Shown: piece by piece, positions 5,265 to 14,620 of the stretch
How the letters are laid out: each line of letters begins with the position of its first letter
Position numbering within the stretch: the stretch's first letter is position 1
Assembly: GCA_016794625.1 (NCBI GenBank)
Contig: JAEUGY010000047.1
Coordinates: 1 to 64,000, forward strand
From: Opitutaceae bacterium
GTDB lineage: Bacteria > Verrucomicrobiota > Verrucomicrobiia > Opitutales > Opitutaceae
DNA: 64,000 nucleotides
Direction: 5' to 3'
Notes under the pieces: model-generated
What the model was told of the DNA's origin: nothing
What the model saw: only the letters and a program-made list of their open reading frames with translations
Databases searched by the model: none
Made by a program: the position numbers and the translations under genes

Positions 5265-6644
5265 CTACGGGTTGACCAACACGGTCGCGGTGACATCGAC
5301 GTCGGCGCGTTCGATCCGGCCCTTGGCCACCTGGGCCGGCACGAGCAGTCCGGCTGAATTGGTCCCGGGCTTCATGAGCAGGCGGGTCAGGCCGTCGACC
5401 GCCACGCCACGGTTGCTGGGCTGCCAGAGGTCGCCGCCGGTGATCCACACGTCCGCAACGGAGCGGCACCAGAGCATGGGCCGGGCAAAGGAGAAGGCGT
5501 TGAGGTCGTGGAGATAACAGGGGCCTTCGATCGCGAGGTCGGGAGCGTAGAGGCCGGTGATGCCCACGAGCCCGGACGCGGCGGCGTTGCCGAAGCGCAC
5601 GCCGGCAAACCGGCCGCTGGCGGACTGGAGGGCGAGCACGGCGAAGTCGGCGGTGTTGTCGTAGGTTTCACCGGTCTTGAAGAGCGCGGAGGCCTGGGCG
5701 CGGCTGACAAAGGTCTCCGTACCATTGCCACCGAGGGCGGCCGGGACTTTGTCGAGGGGCATCACGCCCACTGCGATGCCGGCGGCGTCGAGCTGGGCCT
5801 GGCTGTAGCCCAGCTGGAGCAGGCGGCCGGCGGGGATGACGGCGTTGCCCTGGCCGACGGAGAACGCCGAGACATTGGTCGTGGAGTCGGCTCCGACCAG
5901 ATAGAACGACGCGTGGCCTTTCATGTAGGTGACGGCCTGGTTGTACTTGAGCGGAACCGCGGGTCCGGAGGCCTGGCTGAGCCGGACGGTGAGTGAACCG
6001 GGACCGGAAAACTCGATCTGCACAATGTCGTCACTCAGGTCGATGAACGAAACCCGGGTCACCTGGCCGGCGTCGGCGGTCACTGTGCAGGCCGGCCCCG
6101 TCATCAGCACCTGGTCATAGGTATTGCCGTTCGGGTGACGGATGTTCTGCCACTCGGGCAGGGATTCGGCCGCTCCGCGCACCTTGGTGGTGATGGTGGG
6201 CGCGACGATCACTGGAGAGGTCTCGAGGGAGGTGCTATCCGACGCCAGCACCGCGCTGTAGAGACCGGCGTCGGCCGCCTCCAGCGCCGCGAACGAGAGC
6301 GACGCGGCGGTCGCCCCGGTGACCGCGCTGCCTTCACGCATCCATTGAATGGAGACGGGCGCAGCCCCGGTCGCGGCGACACTCAACGAGGTGGCGCTGC
6401 CGGCCGCGACCACGCGGGCGGTGGGGGCGGAGGACACCGTCACCGCCGCGGTCACGGCGGTCCGTGTCCGGTTGCCGGCGGCGTCGTAGGTGTAGGTGAT
6501 GACCCGGCCGCCGGGCAGGGCGGCCTTGGTGACGCGCCCGGCGGCATCCCGCGTGAAGACCGCGGCCGCGCCGGAGGCGTCGGAGGAGAAGATGAGGCCA
6601 AGGGCCACCAGGGCGAAGGCCGACCAGACGGTGCGCGTGCTCAT
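5265..6644 (-). CDS. secreted protein with one YD repeat and an Ig-like domain
   Basis: 459 residues with a signal peptide (about 1-26, ending near DASGAAA). A single YD-type repeat follows (VFTRDAAGRV ... YTYDAAGNRTR, about 29-60), then an Ig-like domain (about 70-148, with the DAGLYSAV signature). The remaining 300 residues are of unknown fold. The gene starts 11 bp after the stop of the large RHS gene, so the two form an operon. The lone YD repeat suggests that it was derived from, or attaches to, the RHS neighbour. No toxin, immunity or enzyme motif is seen. An extracellular or cell-surface location is likely. Confidence 0.75.
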   Translation of the reverse strand: MSTRTVWSAFALVALGLIFSSDASGAAAVFTRDAAGRVTKAALPGGRVITYTYDAAGNRTRTAVTAAVTVSSAPTARVVAAGSATSLSVAATGAAPVSIQWMREGSAVTGATAASLSFAALEAADAGLYSAVLASDSTSLETSPVIVAPTITTKVRGAAESLPEWQNIRHPNGNTYDQVLMTGPACTVTADAGQVTRVSFIDLSDDIVQIEFSGPGSLTVRLSQASGPAVPLKYNQAVTYMKGHASFYLVGADSTTNVSAFSVGQGNAVIPAGRLLQLGYSQAQLDAAGIAVGVMPLDKVPAALGGNGTETFVSRAQASALFKTGETYDNTADFAVLALQSASGRFAGVRFGNAAASGLVGITGLYAPDLAIEGPCYLHDLNAFSFARPMLWCRSVADVWITGGDLWQPSNRGVAVDGLTRLLMKPGTNSAGLLVPAQVAKGRIERADVDVTATVLVNP

Positions 6645-6655
6645 GAGGATTCGCG

Positions 6656-9600
6656 TTAGATGGGTTTCTGGGTGCCGCTCGGTTTGCCGGGCGGGGTCAT
6701 GCCAAGTTCCTGCATGACCTGGTTGAGGTTCTTGCCCGTACGGTCGCAGAGGGTTTCCAGCGCCTCGGGATCGCCGTCCTTGGCCCGTTTGCGCACATCG
6801 GCCAGGGAGTCGTCGAGGTTGGGATTGCGGCGCCCTCCCAGCACGATGTCGGTTACATTGCCCGCCGTGCCGGTGAGCCCCGTGGTGATCGTCTGCACGC
6901 CCTCCCCGGTGTTGCCGTTCAACACCTGCACGAGGCCTTTGCCGGTCGAGTAAACCGGGCCGTAGACGGGATGGAAGCCCACCGCCGGACCAAGGACTTC
7001 ATCGGCGGACTTCACGCCCTCGATGAACTTGTCGCGGATCGCCTCGGGCAGACTGCTGACGTCGGAGGATGGCTGGCCGTTCGGGCTGCCCGGGGGCAGG
7101 GAGGTGCCGTCGAGGCTGATGGTGTCGCCGCTGACCCCGGCCAGGCCGCGGGGATCGATCCGGGTGGCGGGATCATTGCCGGCGTAGGCGTAGAGGTTGA
7201 CGCCACCGTGGTGGCCGATCGGATCGCGCTGGAAGAATCGACCGAGCGTGGCGTCGTAGTGGCGGCGCAGCATGAAGAACTGGCCCTGGCCGTCGTCGAT
7301 GACGCCATATTCACCGACGAAGGTGAACGGATTGCGCCAGGTTCCCGTACGCTTGAGCACCTCGCCAAACGGGGTGTAGGCGTACGACGCCACGACGGTG
7401 CCGGCGGCCTGGGTGACCGCGAGCACGGAGCCGAGGTGATCGGCGTGCAGGTATCCGTAGCCGGTCGCCGGTGTGCCGGTGGCGATGACGCGCTGGTTGG
7501 CCCAGATGTGCACGGACATCACCTGGCCCGCGGCGTTGGTTTCATAGAGCAAACGTCCGTCGGTGTCATGGTGCAGCCGTGACGTCGCACTGCCGGCAAC
7601 CACCTTGGTCCGCCAGCCGAGGCCATTGTAGGTAAAGGTGGTGGTGACGCCGCCGCGGACAAGGGAGGTCATGCGATTGCAGGCGTCGTAAGCCGCCGTC
7701 AGGCGCCAGGTGCTCCCCCCGGTGAGATTGCCATCGTCGTCCGAAGTGCAGGCCGTTCCGGAGGTGTCGATGACCTGATTCGTCGCGGCATAGGCGGCGA
7801 TGGTATTGGACAACGCCGGGACGGCCTCCAGGGGCCAGAGCCCGTCGACCCGCTGGACCCGGCCGAGGGCATCGCGCGTGATGACCAGATCCGACAGGGT
7901 CGCCACACCCTGGGCGTGCACGAGTCGCGTGAGGCGGTTTTCGAGGTCGTAGGTCATCTGACTGGTGACGCCGTTGGCTCGCGACAGACCGGTGAGATTG
8001 TCGGAGGCGTCGTACGTGAAATCGACGGTGCCTCCGCTCCAGACGACCCGGGCGAGCAATCCGCGGTCATTGTACGTGTGGACCACGGTCTCTCCGCCGT
8101 ACGCCAGCGTGGCGAGCCGGCCGGACGTGTCGTAGGTGACCTGGGTCTGCTGACCATCGGGATAAGTCAGACGCGTCGGATTCCCCTGATTCCCATACGC
8201 GACGTCCAGGGTTTCCGGGCCGTCCACCACCCGTGTGATCCGTCCGGCCGCGTCATGGGTGAAGTCGGACGTCTGGTTGGGCGCGGCCAGACGGGTGAGT
8301 CGACCCGCGCTGTCCCGCGTCGCGGTCAGCACCTGGTTGCGGGCATTGGTGACCGTGACCGGGCGGCTGAGTTCGTCGTAGGACAGACGGACCTGTTTCC
8401 CTGCGGGATCGGTCACGCGAACCAGTTCACCCCGCACATCATAAGAGAAGGCGGTCCGCCCGGCCGCGGGGTCCTCCATGGCCTCGAGCCGGCCCTGGGT
8501 GTCGCGGACAAACGTGGTGCGCGGCCCGTCGGTCGGACCGATCGTACGCAGCAAGTCCTCATCGTCATAGGTCAGGTCGATTTTGCTGCCGTCCGGGTGC
8601 GTGATGAGGGTGCGATTGCCATTTCCGTCGTAGGCGAAGGTGGTGGTCTGTCCCAGCGCATCCGTCGAGCGGGTGAGAAGACCACGACTGTCGTAGGCGA
8701 AGGTGCGTTTGCCGCCGCCGGGCAGCGTGAGCTCCTGCACCCGGTCATTGGCATCATAGACCAGCGTGGTGGTGCCTCCGGAGCCCGTGCGGATCGACGC
8801 CACGCGTCCAGCGAGGTCGTAGGTGAAGGTCGTAGTGACCCCTCCAGGACGCGTGATCGTGCTGAGCTGGCCCGCCGTGTAGGTGTACGTGGTCGTGCCC
8901 TGTCCCGGCGGGGTGCATGAAGCGAGCTGGCCCTGGCTGTGGTAGGTCGAGGTGGTGACCAGACCGGTGGGGTCTGTCCGCGTCAGGAGACGGTTGGCGG
9001 AGTCATAGGTATAGCGTGTGACCCGTCCGGCGGGGTCGGTCGAGGAGAGCAGGTTGTCGCGGCTGTCATAAGTCATGGTCCAGACCTTGCCGGCGCGATC
9101 AGTCAGCTGGGTCAGGTTGCCGCGGGCATCATAGGTGTGCAGGGTGTTGCGCTCCGTGGGATCGACGATCTTGGTCAGCGCGCCGCCTTCATAAACATAG
9201 TAGGTGGCCTCCTCCACGTTCTGGGCGGCGGGCTGAATGCCGGATTGATCGGCGAGGATACGGCGCAGGCGTTCCCGCGGAGAGATCCCGGACCTGCTGG
9301 CGAGTCCAGGCCCGCCGGCGTCGTCCAGCTCCTGCAACAACTGGGCGGCGGCGGCTTCGTCCACCGAGATGCCGCGAATGATGCCACGCAGCCGGTAGAG
9401 AGCGTCGTGGGCGTACTCGGTGACGGCTCCAGCACGATTGGTGACGCTGGCCACCACCACACCGGCCTGACTGGTTTCGTCGTAGACCAGTTTTACCGGA
9501 TCGTTGTCCGACCGTGCGTCCTGCTGTGAGACCACGCGACCGGAGCTGTCGTAGGTGTTTTCAAAGACGATCCGATTTTCACCATCCACGCACGTCAAGG

Positions 9601-10420
9601 CTCGTCCCGCAGCGTCGTAGGTGAACGTGATGCGATGACCGGCGGCGTCGGTGAACTGGCTTAGATCGCCGCCGGCGGAGTAGGTCAAGGTGCAGCGCCG
9701 GGCGGCCGAGTCGGTCACGGTGCTGATGCGATTGTTGCCGTCGTAGGCGAGATCCAAGGTGCGACCGCTGACCGCCTCGGTGATCCGGGTCACCCGACCC
9801 TGGGCGTTGGTGGCATAGGTCAGTGCCTGACCTTCGGCGTCGCGTTGTTCGAGCAGCGCGCCCGTGCTGGAGAATTTCCATATGACCCGTGATTTCAGCG
9901 ACAGGGAGTAGGTGCCGTCGCCCGCCTTGACTAGCGTGGCGCCGGTCAGGGCGGCGTCGGCGGAGGTGAACGTGGTGCCATTGCCGGTGAAGCCATTGCT
10001 GCGACTGGCGGACCAGACGACCTTGGGTGTGGCCGGAGTGGCGAGGTCGAGTCGAGCTTCATGGTTGTGCTCCCAGCCCCGACCGACCACCCCGGCGACG
10101 GGTTTGAGCGAGTAGTAGCGCAGGGTGAAATCCAGTGAGCGGGCGCCCCGCAGCGTGAGCAGCGTGCGCTGACAGATCTGGGCGCCCGTGGCGAAGTCGA
10201 TCGGATCCGCGCCGGAGCGGCCGACCGAGCCGCTTTCATCATCCGGGTCGGCGGTGGAAACCGTGGTCGACGCGCCCTCGCCACTGATCGGACCGGAGGA
10301 CGTGGGCAGGGGACCGAGCAGAGCCCAGTCCCAGTCGCACTCGGTGGCGAGGAAGAGCGGACTCAGGGCGAGCAGGATGAAAACGCCGTAGCGTGAACCA
10401 ACGCGGCCGGTGGAGCTCAT
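6656..10420 (-). CDS. large RHS/YD-repeat secreted protein
   Basis: About 1254 residues from the ATG at 10420. That start gives a signal sequence (GVFILLALSPLFLATEC) and is preferred over one 63 bp upstream. The region from about 80 to 1080 is dominated by YD repeats of the type YDxxGRVTRxT. They end in a typical RHS core, with YAYTPFGEVLKR, then FxxRDPIGHHGGVNLYAYAG and ATRIDPRGLAG. RHS repeats form a closed shell that can enclose a C-terminal payload. The C-terminal 150 residues after that core contain a Gly-rich stretch and no known toxin motif. No immunity gene is obvious. The next gene also has a YD repeat. Confidence 0.85.
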   Translation of the reverse strand: MSSTGRVGSRYGVFILLALSPLFLATECDWDWALLGPLPTSSGPISGEGASTTVSTADPDDESGSVGRSGADPIDFATGAQICQRTLLTLRGARSLDFTLRYYSLKPVAGVVGRGWEHNHEARLDLATPATPKVVWSASRSNGFTGNGTTFTSADAALTGATLVKAGDGTYSLSLKSRVIWKFSSTGALLEQRDAEGQALTYATNAQGRVTRITEAVSGRTLDLAYDGNNRISTVTDSAARRCTLTYSAGGDLSQFTDAAGHRITFTYDAAGRALTCVDGENRIVFENTYDSSGRVVSQQDARSDNDPVKLVYDETSQAGVVVASVTNRAGAVTEYAHDALYRLRGIIRGISVDEAAAAQLLQELDDAGGPGLASRSGISPRERLRRILADQSGIQPAAQNVEEATYYVYEGGALTKIVDPTERNTLHTYDARGNLTQLTDRAGKVWTMTYDSRDNLLSSTDPAGRVTRYTYDSANRLLTRTDPTGLVTTSTYHSQGQLASCTPPGQGTTTYTYTAGQLSTITRPGGVTTTFTYDLAGRVASIRTGSGGTTTLVYDANDRVQELTLPGGGKRTFAYDSRGLLTRSTDALGQTTTFAYDGNGNRTLITHPDGSKIDLTYDDEDLLRTIGPTDGPRTTFVRDTQGRLEAMEDPAAGRTAFSYDVRGELVRVTDPAGKQVRLSYDELSRPVTVTNARNQVLTATRDSAGRLTRLAAPNQTSDFTHDAAGRITRVVDGPETLDVAYGNQGNPTRLTYPDGQQTQVTYDTSGRLATLAYGGETVVHTYNDRGLLARVVWSGGTVDFTYDASDNLTGLSRANGVTSQMTYDLENRLTRLVHAQGVATLSDLVITRDALGRVQRVDGLWPLEAVPALSNTIAAYAATNQVIDTSGTACTSDDDGNLTGGSTWRLTAAYDACNRMTSLVRGGVTTTFTYNGLGWRTKVVAGSATSRLHHDTDGRLLYETNAAGQVMSVHIWANQRVIATGTPATGYGYLHADHLGSVLAVTQAAGTVVASYAYTPFGEVLKRTGTWRNPFTFVGEYGVIDDGQGQFFMLRRHYDATLGRFFQRDPIGHHGGVNLYAYAGNDPATRIDPRGLAGVSGDTISLDGTSLPPGSPNGQPSSDVSSLPEAIRDKFIEGVKSADEVLGPAVGFHPVYGPVYSTGKGLVQVLNGNTGEGVQTITTGLTGTAGNVTDIVLGGRRNPNLDDSLADVRKRAKDGDPEALETLCDRTGKNLNQVMQELGMTPPGKPSGTQKPI

Positions 10421-10744
10421 GGTGATGCGCGGGAACTGACATGACCACCGGCCCCCGGAGCCGGTGGCGTCGGATCGGCGCAACCCAAGGCACAGGCGGA
10501 AGGCCCCGCCTGCCGGTGGGTCGGCTGGACCGACCCGGGAAGGGTTTTAGTGGCAGAGGTACAATGGCGCGTTGCGGGGGAGCCTGGCAACGACGACGGT
10601 CGGTCGTGGAAGGGTTAGCATCACGCATTCACATGCTCATAAGAGAATTGCTCGAGCGATGTGCGCATCGCCGGCGGCGTCGACTTCAGGCGATGGATTG
10701 AAGGAGAGCCCCCTGCAGCGGCAGAAATCGCGGTTCCGTTTTGG

Positions 10745-10930
10745 TGGAGGGCGCCGCTCCGTCGGCGCCGGTTGCGCATGGCCACCCCTTGCCGGTCCAA
10801 GGTATTCTGAGCATCGAGGACGAACGTTCCTGCGAGGGAACACGGTGCGCGTCCCCCCGGCGTCGACGGAGCGACGCCCTCCAACCGGACCCGATCGTTG
10901 CAAGCGGCCTCGGCGAGGCCGCCTACAACG
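10745..10930 (-). repeat. REPIN-like palindromic element, copy 1
   Basis: Two inverted copies of a roughly 28-bp palindrome (consensus core GGCGYCGCTCCGTCGRCGCC) lie at 10745-10773 and 10853-10883. A third module, GGCCTCGSYGAGGCCGC with TTGTAGGC beside it, is at 10903-10930. The same three modules occur at 49068-49224 in a different order. Each 28-mer can fold into a hairpin. This is typical of REP/REPIN elements mobilised by RAYT transposases, but no transposase is in the window. Confidence 0.7.
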
Positions 10931-10951
10931 TTCGGCGGCGGAAGGGGGCGC

Positions 10952-10984
10952 AAAAAAAGCGGGATGCCGAAGCATCCCGCTTTT
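10952..10984 (-). terminator. rho-independent terminator of TonB receptor gene
   Basis: Perfect 9-bp stem GCGGGATGC/GCATCCCGC with loop CGAA, flanked by seven A on the left and four T on the right. Read on the minus strand it has a long U tract and lies about 50 bp past the receptor stop. It could also work in the plus direction. Confidence 0.85.
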
Positions 10985-11034
10985 GAATACAACCGAATGG
11001 GGTCTTGACCGGCGCTGGGCGCGGTGCGCGACCG

Positions 11035-13308
11035 TTAGAACTTGGTGCTGACGGAGAGCATGAAGTTACGCGGGTCGCCGAAGCCGCCGAAGCTGCCTTC
11101 GCGGTAGTCCTCGTCGAAGACGTTCTTGACGTTGAGCTGGGCGACCATGTCGCGCTCGCCGGCCTTGAAGCGGTACTGCACCAGTGCGTCCACCGTGGTG
11201 TAGGCTTCCATCTTCACGATCAGGTTCTGGTCGGCCACGAACGGCACGGCCGAGCTGTCGCGGATGCCGCCGCCGAAGGACCAGCCCTTGAGGGCGCCTT
11301 CCTGCACGTCGTACTTGGTCCAGAGCTGGAGCACGTCCTTGGGGAACGCGGCCAGCGGCAGGCCCACGCGGGCCGGGACCGTCGAGCGGGTGGTTTCCGC
11401 CTTCGTCGCGTGCGAGTAGGCGATCATGATCTGCCAGTTCTGTTGGGGATTGTAGGACAGATCGAGTTCGACGCCCTGCGACTCTTCCGTGTCGCCGTAG
11501 ATGAACCAAGGCTGGCGGGCCGTCGCGACTTCGCGGGCGCTGTCGCGCGAGGCGATGTTGTCACGCTTGACCCCGTAGAACGAAACCGAACCGGCCAGAC
11601 GGCCGTCGAGCAGCGCGGACTTGAAGCCGATGTCGTAGCCGCTGCCTTCGACCGGATCCAGGCCGCGACCATCCGCATCGGCGCCCAGGGCGGGCTCGAG
11701 GGACTCGGAGTAGGTGGCGAAGCCCGACAGGGTCGGGGTGATCTTGACGAGGAAGCCGTACATCGGCGTGTCGGCCTTGGCCTTCGGGGTGGCGATCTCG
11801 GGATTGGTCACCGCGCGCTCGTAGTAGGACTTGCGCTGATACTCGTTGCGGCGCGTGCCGATGATCGTGCGGAAGCGTCCGTCGAAGAACTCCGACTGCA
11901 GACCGATGTAGTAACCCACCTGCTTCTCCGCGCGGCGGCGGTAGATGTTCCAGGTTTCGGGGCTGGCGGCCCGTTCCTGCGCGGCGTTGCGCAGCGGCTG
12001 CGTGCGGGGGTTCCAGGTGGCGAAGGCGCCGTAGCGTCCGTCTTGGAAGCGGCCCTGCGTGTCAAACCAGCCGGGGGTGTCCTGGTTCACGCGCTGCGAC
12101 TCCTGCCCGCCCGAGAGGGTGTGCTGGGTGTCGCCGAGCTTGAAACGGTAGGTCAGCTTGTTGTCGAAATTGTAGGAATCGCGGTAGTTGGCGAAATTGC
12201 CGAAGCGGAAGCGCACGGTGCCGTCCGCGAAGGGTTCCTGGTCGCCGCCGATCGAGCGCAGAATCTCGAAGTCGTCGATCGCGAAGTTGCCCTGCAGCTG
12301 GTAGACGAGGTTGTCGCCGATCTTCTGGGTGTACTCGAGGTCGACCGTGTAGGATTGATAGAAGGAATAGGTCTCGCGGCCCATGGTGACCTTGGAGCCG
12401 AACGGATCATCGCCGCCGAAGACCGGCGCGAAGATGTCAAAGGTCGGGGCGCTGGCGAAGCCGTTGGCGTTGAGCCAGGCGCGCGGGGCGAGGCCGCTGG
12501 TGATGGCCGCCTGGTTGCCGAGGTAGCGCGAGTTGCTGCGCAGCACGGCGGCGGACTCGCGGTCCTGGTTCACGCGGCGGACGGTCTCGAGGTCCACCGT
12601 CAGCAAACCTTCGGGAAACACCTGCCAGGTCATGGCACCGCCGAGGTAGTGCTCCTTCTTGAAGTCATCGGACCTCCAGCCACCGGAGTCGATGCCACCC
12701 GCGCCGACGCGGAAGGCGAATTTCTCCATGCCGTAGTTATAATTGATCTCGCCCTTCTTGAAGTCCCAGGAACCGAACGTCACGCGGGCGTCGCCGCCCG
12801 TTTCGCCAAACATCGCCTTCTTGGTGATGTAGTTGACCACGCCGCCCGGCCGCACGAGGCCGAAGAAGATGGAGGAGGAGCCCTTGATCACCTCGATGCG
12901 ATCCATGCCCCAGGTCGAGTAAAGCTGCCGGCGGTACTGGCCGTTGCGATACGACTGGAGGCCGGAAAAGCCGCGGATGTTGATGTAGGACTCGTAGTTG
13001 GGGTTGGTGATGACACCCGGAACGTACCGCAGCACCTCGCTCTGCAGGCTTCCGCCCACGTCTTGGACGAACTCCCCGGTGAGCACGTTGATCATCACCG
13101 GCGTGTCGATGATGTTGGAACCGAAGCCGGTCGCCGTGATCGCGCTCTGCGCCCGGTAGCCCGTCGCACGCTCCGACGCCACGGTGAACTCGGACAGCTT
13201 GATCACATCATCCGTTGTGCCCGGTTTGGCCGGCGTCGCGGCCGGCGTCTGCGCCGAAGCCACGGAGGCCGCAAGGGCCGATATTAGAGACAAGTACTTT
13301 AGTTTCAT
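11035..13308 (-). CDS. TonB-dependent receptor (siderophore type)
   Basis: 757 residues from the ATG at 13308, chosen because it gives a clean signal peptide (LKYLSLISALAASVASAQ). An upstream in-frame start would add 66 residues of non-signal sequence. After cleavage comes VIKLSEFTVASERATGYRAQ, the plug-entry motif typical of Opitutaceae receptors. The plug domain (about 60-170) has IRGFSGLQSYRNGQ. The beta barrel ends in STKF with the expected terminal Phe. It should import an iron complex or glycan across the outer membrane. It is divergent from a LacI-type regulator, with a palindrome between them. Confidence 0.9.
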   Translation of the reverse strand: MKLKYLSLISALAASVASAQTPAATPAKPGTTDDVIKLSEFTVASERATGYRAQSAITATGFGSNIIDTPVMINVLTGEFVQDVGGSLQSEVLRYVPGVITNPNYESYINIRGFSGLQSYRNGQYRRQLYSTWGMDRIEVIKGSSSIFFGLVRPGGVVNYITKKAMFGETGGDARVTFGSWDFKKGEINYNYGMEKFAFRVGAGGIDSGGWRSDDFKKEHYLGGAMTWQVFPEGLLTVDLETVRRVNQDRESAAVLRSNSRYLGNQAAITSGLAPRAWLNANGFASAPTFDIFAPVFGGDDPFGSKVTMGRETYSFYQSYTVDLEYTQKIGDNLVYQLQGNFAIDDFEILRSIGGDQEPFADGTVRFRFGNFANYRDSYNFDNKLTYRFKLGDTQHTLSGGQESQRVNQDTPGWFDTQGRFQDGRYGAFATWNPRTQPLRNAAQERAASPETWNIYRRRAEKQVGYYIGLQSEFFDGRFRTIIGTRRNEYQRKSYYERAVTNPEIATPKAKADTPMYGFLVKITPTLSGFATYSESLEPALGADADGRGLDPVEGSGYDIGFKSALLDGRLAGSVSFYGVKRDNIASRDSAREVATARQPWFIYGDTEESQGVELDLSYNPQQNWQIMIAYSHATKAETTRSTVPARVGLPLAAFPKDVLQLWTKYDVQEGALKGWSFGGGIRDSSAVPFVADQNLIVKMEAYTTVDALVQYRFKAGERDMVAQLNVKNVFDEDYREGSFGGFGDPRNFMLSVSTKF

Positions 13309-13453
13309 GGGGTTGGGTTGGTGGAACCAGAACGAGCCCGACAGCGGCCGACTGCGCGACGACGCCTGCGAGGGAAGAAAAGGGCGCAGGACGAGGGGCA
13401 GCGACAGCCGTCGGGGATGGACCGGGCACAGTGAGGCCCACCCGCGCCGAGAG

Positions 13454-13482
13454 TCTAACGTTCCCCGGGTCGAACCGTTAGA
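13454..13482. promoter_or_regulatory. candidate LacI-type operator between divergent genes
   Basis: Perfect arms TCTAACG and CGTTAGA separated by 15 bp, with further partial symmetry (TTC...GAA) around CCCGGG. It lies 40 bp upstream of the lacI-type start and about 145 bp upstream of the TonB receptor start. This suits control of both by the adjacent regulator. Binding is inferred. Confidence 0.55.
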
Positions 13483-13521
13483 TTGTTGCTTCAGGCCCGG
13501 GAGCACCTCTTGTTGGCTGCG

Positions 13522-14550
13522 ATGACCAAGTTACCCACCTTGAGAACCCTGGCCGCGGAATTGGGGCTGTCGGCGGCGACGGTGTCCGAAGCCTTGCGGG
13601 ACAGTCCCCGCGTGAAGGAGCAGACGCGGATGCGGGTGCACCAGGCCGCCGCCGCGGTGGGCTATCGCCACAACCCATTGGTAGGGAGAGTTATGGCTGA
13701 TCTGAGGCGTGGTCAGTTGCAGGGGTGCCGGGGGGTGATCGGAGCCCTCAACTGTCGCGAACAGGCCAATCCGCTACGCACGCGGTTTCAGGACGCGGTC
13801 TTGCATGGCGCAAACAAACGGGCCGAGGAACTCGGGTTTCGGCTGGAGGTATTCTGGGTAGGAGAAAAGCAGCTGTCGTTTCGAAGGCTCAACATGGTCC
13901 TGCTGACCCGGGGCATCCAAGGGGTGTTCGTCATGCCGTTCGAGGAGCCTCAGGACTGGTCCGAGGTGGACTGGACCGGGTTGTCGGCGGTGCGACTGGA
14001 TTACTCGCTCAGCCGTCCGGGCTTACACACGATTTCGCCCGACCACCATGCGGCCTTGATCCATGCGGTTGAGCGCCTGCGGGAACGGGGCTATCGGCGG
14101 GTCGGGTTGTTTGTGCGCCGGGCGGCAGAGAAGCGCATTCTCTTCAAATGGACCGGCGCGCTCATGAGCTACCACCAAGGGGTGGTGCCCGGGGAACGGA
14201 TTCCACCGCTGATCGTCGAGACCTTGCAGCGCGAGGACTTCCTCGCCTGGTTTGAGGCGTATCGTCCCGATGTCGTCATCGGACACCATCCCATTGTGAT
14301 CGACTGGCTGGCCCAGCGCGGACTGCAGGTGCCGAAGGATGTGGGGTTTTTCAACCTCAACACCACGCAGGAGCCTCATCCTTCGGCCGGACTCGATTTG
14401 CTCCCCCGGCAGCTCGGCGCGGCCGCCGTCGAATCGGTGGTCGCACAGATTCAGCGCAGCGAGCGCGGTCCGCCCCTCCACCCCAAGACCATCTCTATCG
14501 AGGGGGCGTGGGTGGATGGCCCCACCGTGCGACCGGCGGCCTCGGCCTAG
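13522..14550 (+). CDS. LacI-family transcriptional regulator
   Basis: 342 residues from the ATG at 13522. The N-terminal helix-turn-helix is LRTLAAELGLSAATVSEALR (about 6-25) with the conserved TVSEAL. The hinge follows (YRHNPLVGRV). The periplasmic-binding-protein-like effector domain (about 65-340) has the family motif GYRRVGLFV. It is a soluble repressor that probably senses a sugar or derivative handled by the adjacent symporter and enzymes. It is divergent from the TonB receptor and 70 bp upstream of the symporter gene. Confidence 0.9.
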   Translation: MTKLPTLRTLAAELGLSAATVSEALRDSPRVKEQTRMRVHQAAAAVGYRHNPLVGRVMADLRRGQLQGCRGVIGALNCREQANPLRTRFQDAVLHGANKRAEELGFRLEVFWVGEKQLSFRRLNMVLLTRGIQGVFVMPFEEPQDWSEVDWTGLSAVRLDYSLSRPGLHTISPDHHAALIHAVERLRERGYRRVGLFVRRAAEKRILFKWTGALMSYHQGVVPGERIPPLIVETLQREDFLAWFEAYRPDVVIGHHPIVIDWLAQRGLQVPKDVGFFNLNTTQEPHPSAGLDLLPRQLGAAAVESVVAQIQRSERGPPLHPKTISIEGAWVDGPTVRPAASA

Positions 14551-14620
14551 CGGCGATCAAACGGTTCAATTTCACCGGAGTTGCGGCGTCCGGAAGCCGG
14601 ACCCACGTTCCGAAAACCCC

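Larger units (their letters stand above)
10421..11034. other. intergenic region with repeat element and terminator
   Basis: About 614 bp without a supported gene. It contains a REPIN-like element at 10745-10930 and a strong terminator hairpin at 10952-10984. The remaining bases show nothing recognisable. Confidence 0.6.
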
